Positions 13,465 to 13,544 of a DNA stretch of 13,544 bases are shown one piece after another. Position numbers and translations under genes: made by a program. Position 1 is the first letter of the stretch; each line of letters begins with the position of its first letter. Origin of the DNA: Allofournierella sp. (lineage in GTDB: Bacteria > Bacillota > Clostridia > Oscillospirales > Ruminococcaceae); assembly GCA_020025635.1 (NCBI GenBank), contig JAHHRU010000021.1, positions 1 through 13,544 of the forward strand, read 5' to 3'. Under the pieces are notes generated by a model. It ran no database searches and was not told the origin of the DNA. It worked only from the letters and a program-made list of their open reading frames with translations.

Positions 13465-13481
13465 TAAAAACCGCTGTCCTC
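13465..13481 (+). terminator. Possible left half of the tcdA terminator, cut off by an insertion sequence
   Basis: Ten bases after the tcdA stop comes AAAAACCGCTGTCCTC, an A run followed by a GC-rich arm, the same pattern as the left arms of the intact terminators at 6464 and 8302. No complementary arm (GGACAGCGGTTTTT) appears before the insertion-sequence end at 13482. The other half would have to lie beyond the window. Confidence 0.4.
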
Positions 13482-13544
13482 TGAACTGCCCCCAAAAAGT
13501 TAGACAATATTTTCAGGTAAATACTGTTCAAGCTACCGAAAGGG
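13482..13544 (+). mobile_element. Terminal inverted repeat and leader of an IS3-family (IS150-like) insertion sequence, cut by window edge
   Basis: TGAACTGCCCCCAAAAAGTT followed by AGACA is the terminal inverted-repeat type I know from IS3-family (IS150 group) elements of Firmicutes: TG start, C run, A run, GTTRGACA. The bases that follow end in GAAAGGG at the window edge, which could be the ribosome binding site of the first transposase frame. No transposase codons are in the window, so the assignment rests on the end sequence alone. Confidence 0.55.

Overview
The window looks like chromosomal DNA from a GC-rich, spore-forming-type Firmicute of the Clostridia, most likely the Oscillospiraceae/Ruminococcaceae (gut cluster IV). 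This rests on strong AAGGAG-type ribosome binding sites, TTG starts, a DUF4830-type protein, clostridial ECF sigma/anti-sigma architecture, and SpoIID and peptidoglycan-binding domain proteins. The genus is not determined. Coding density is high: no gap exceeds about 185 bases, and there are no tRNA, rRNA or CRISPR sequences.

Layout from left to right. (1) 1-84 (-): the first 28 codons of a GNAT acetyltransferase with its own promoter, in AT-richer DNA than the rest. (2) 204-2986 (-): an ECF sigma factor, a membrane anti-sigma-like protein and a lipoprotein in one operon. (3) 3166-5421 (-): an OmpR-type response regulator and a HAMP histidine kinase. (4) 5605-6414 (+): a membrane-anchored glycerophosphodiester phosphodiesterase, divergent from the two-component system. 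The shared intergenic region carries three CTG-type repeats at exact 11-base spacing. (5) 6515-7447 (-): a GreA/GreB-type elongation factor followed by a small membrane protein with TPR-like helices. (6) 7580-8302 (+): a membrane-anchored DUF4830-type protein. (7) 8348-11661 (-): a two-gene peptidoglycan operon, a SpoIID-like protein with six peptidoglycan-binding repeats and an M15 peptidase; neither has a visible signal peptide. (8) 11807-13455 (+): an aldose 1-epimerase family protein and the tRNA t6A dehydratase tcdA. (9) 13482-13544: the beginning of what looks like an IS3/IS150-type insertion sequence.

The most interesting structure is non-coding. At 3080-3138 there is a 59-base, nearly perfect palindromic element flanked by TTT on both sides. 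It sits exactly in the loop of the intrinsic terminator of the two-component operon; removing the element and one TTT restores a 12-position GC-rich stem followed by six U. Its arms share the terminal sequence (TGAACT, a C run, GTTAGACA, TAT) with the IS end at 13482. This suggests a miniature element made of two IS ends. The IS end itself begins right after what looks like the left half of the tcdA terminator. A further unmatched half-terminator lies just after the lipoprotein gene, where the AT-rich segment begins. Together these suggest that mobile or foreign DNA in this genome enters at terminator hairpins.
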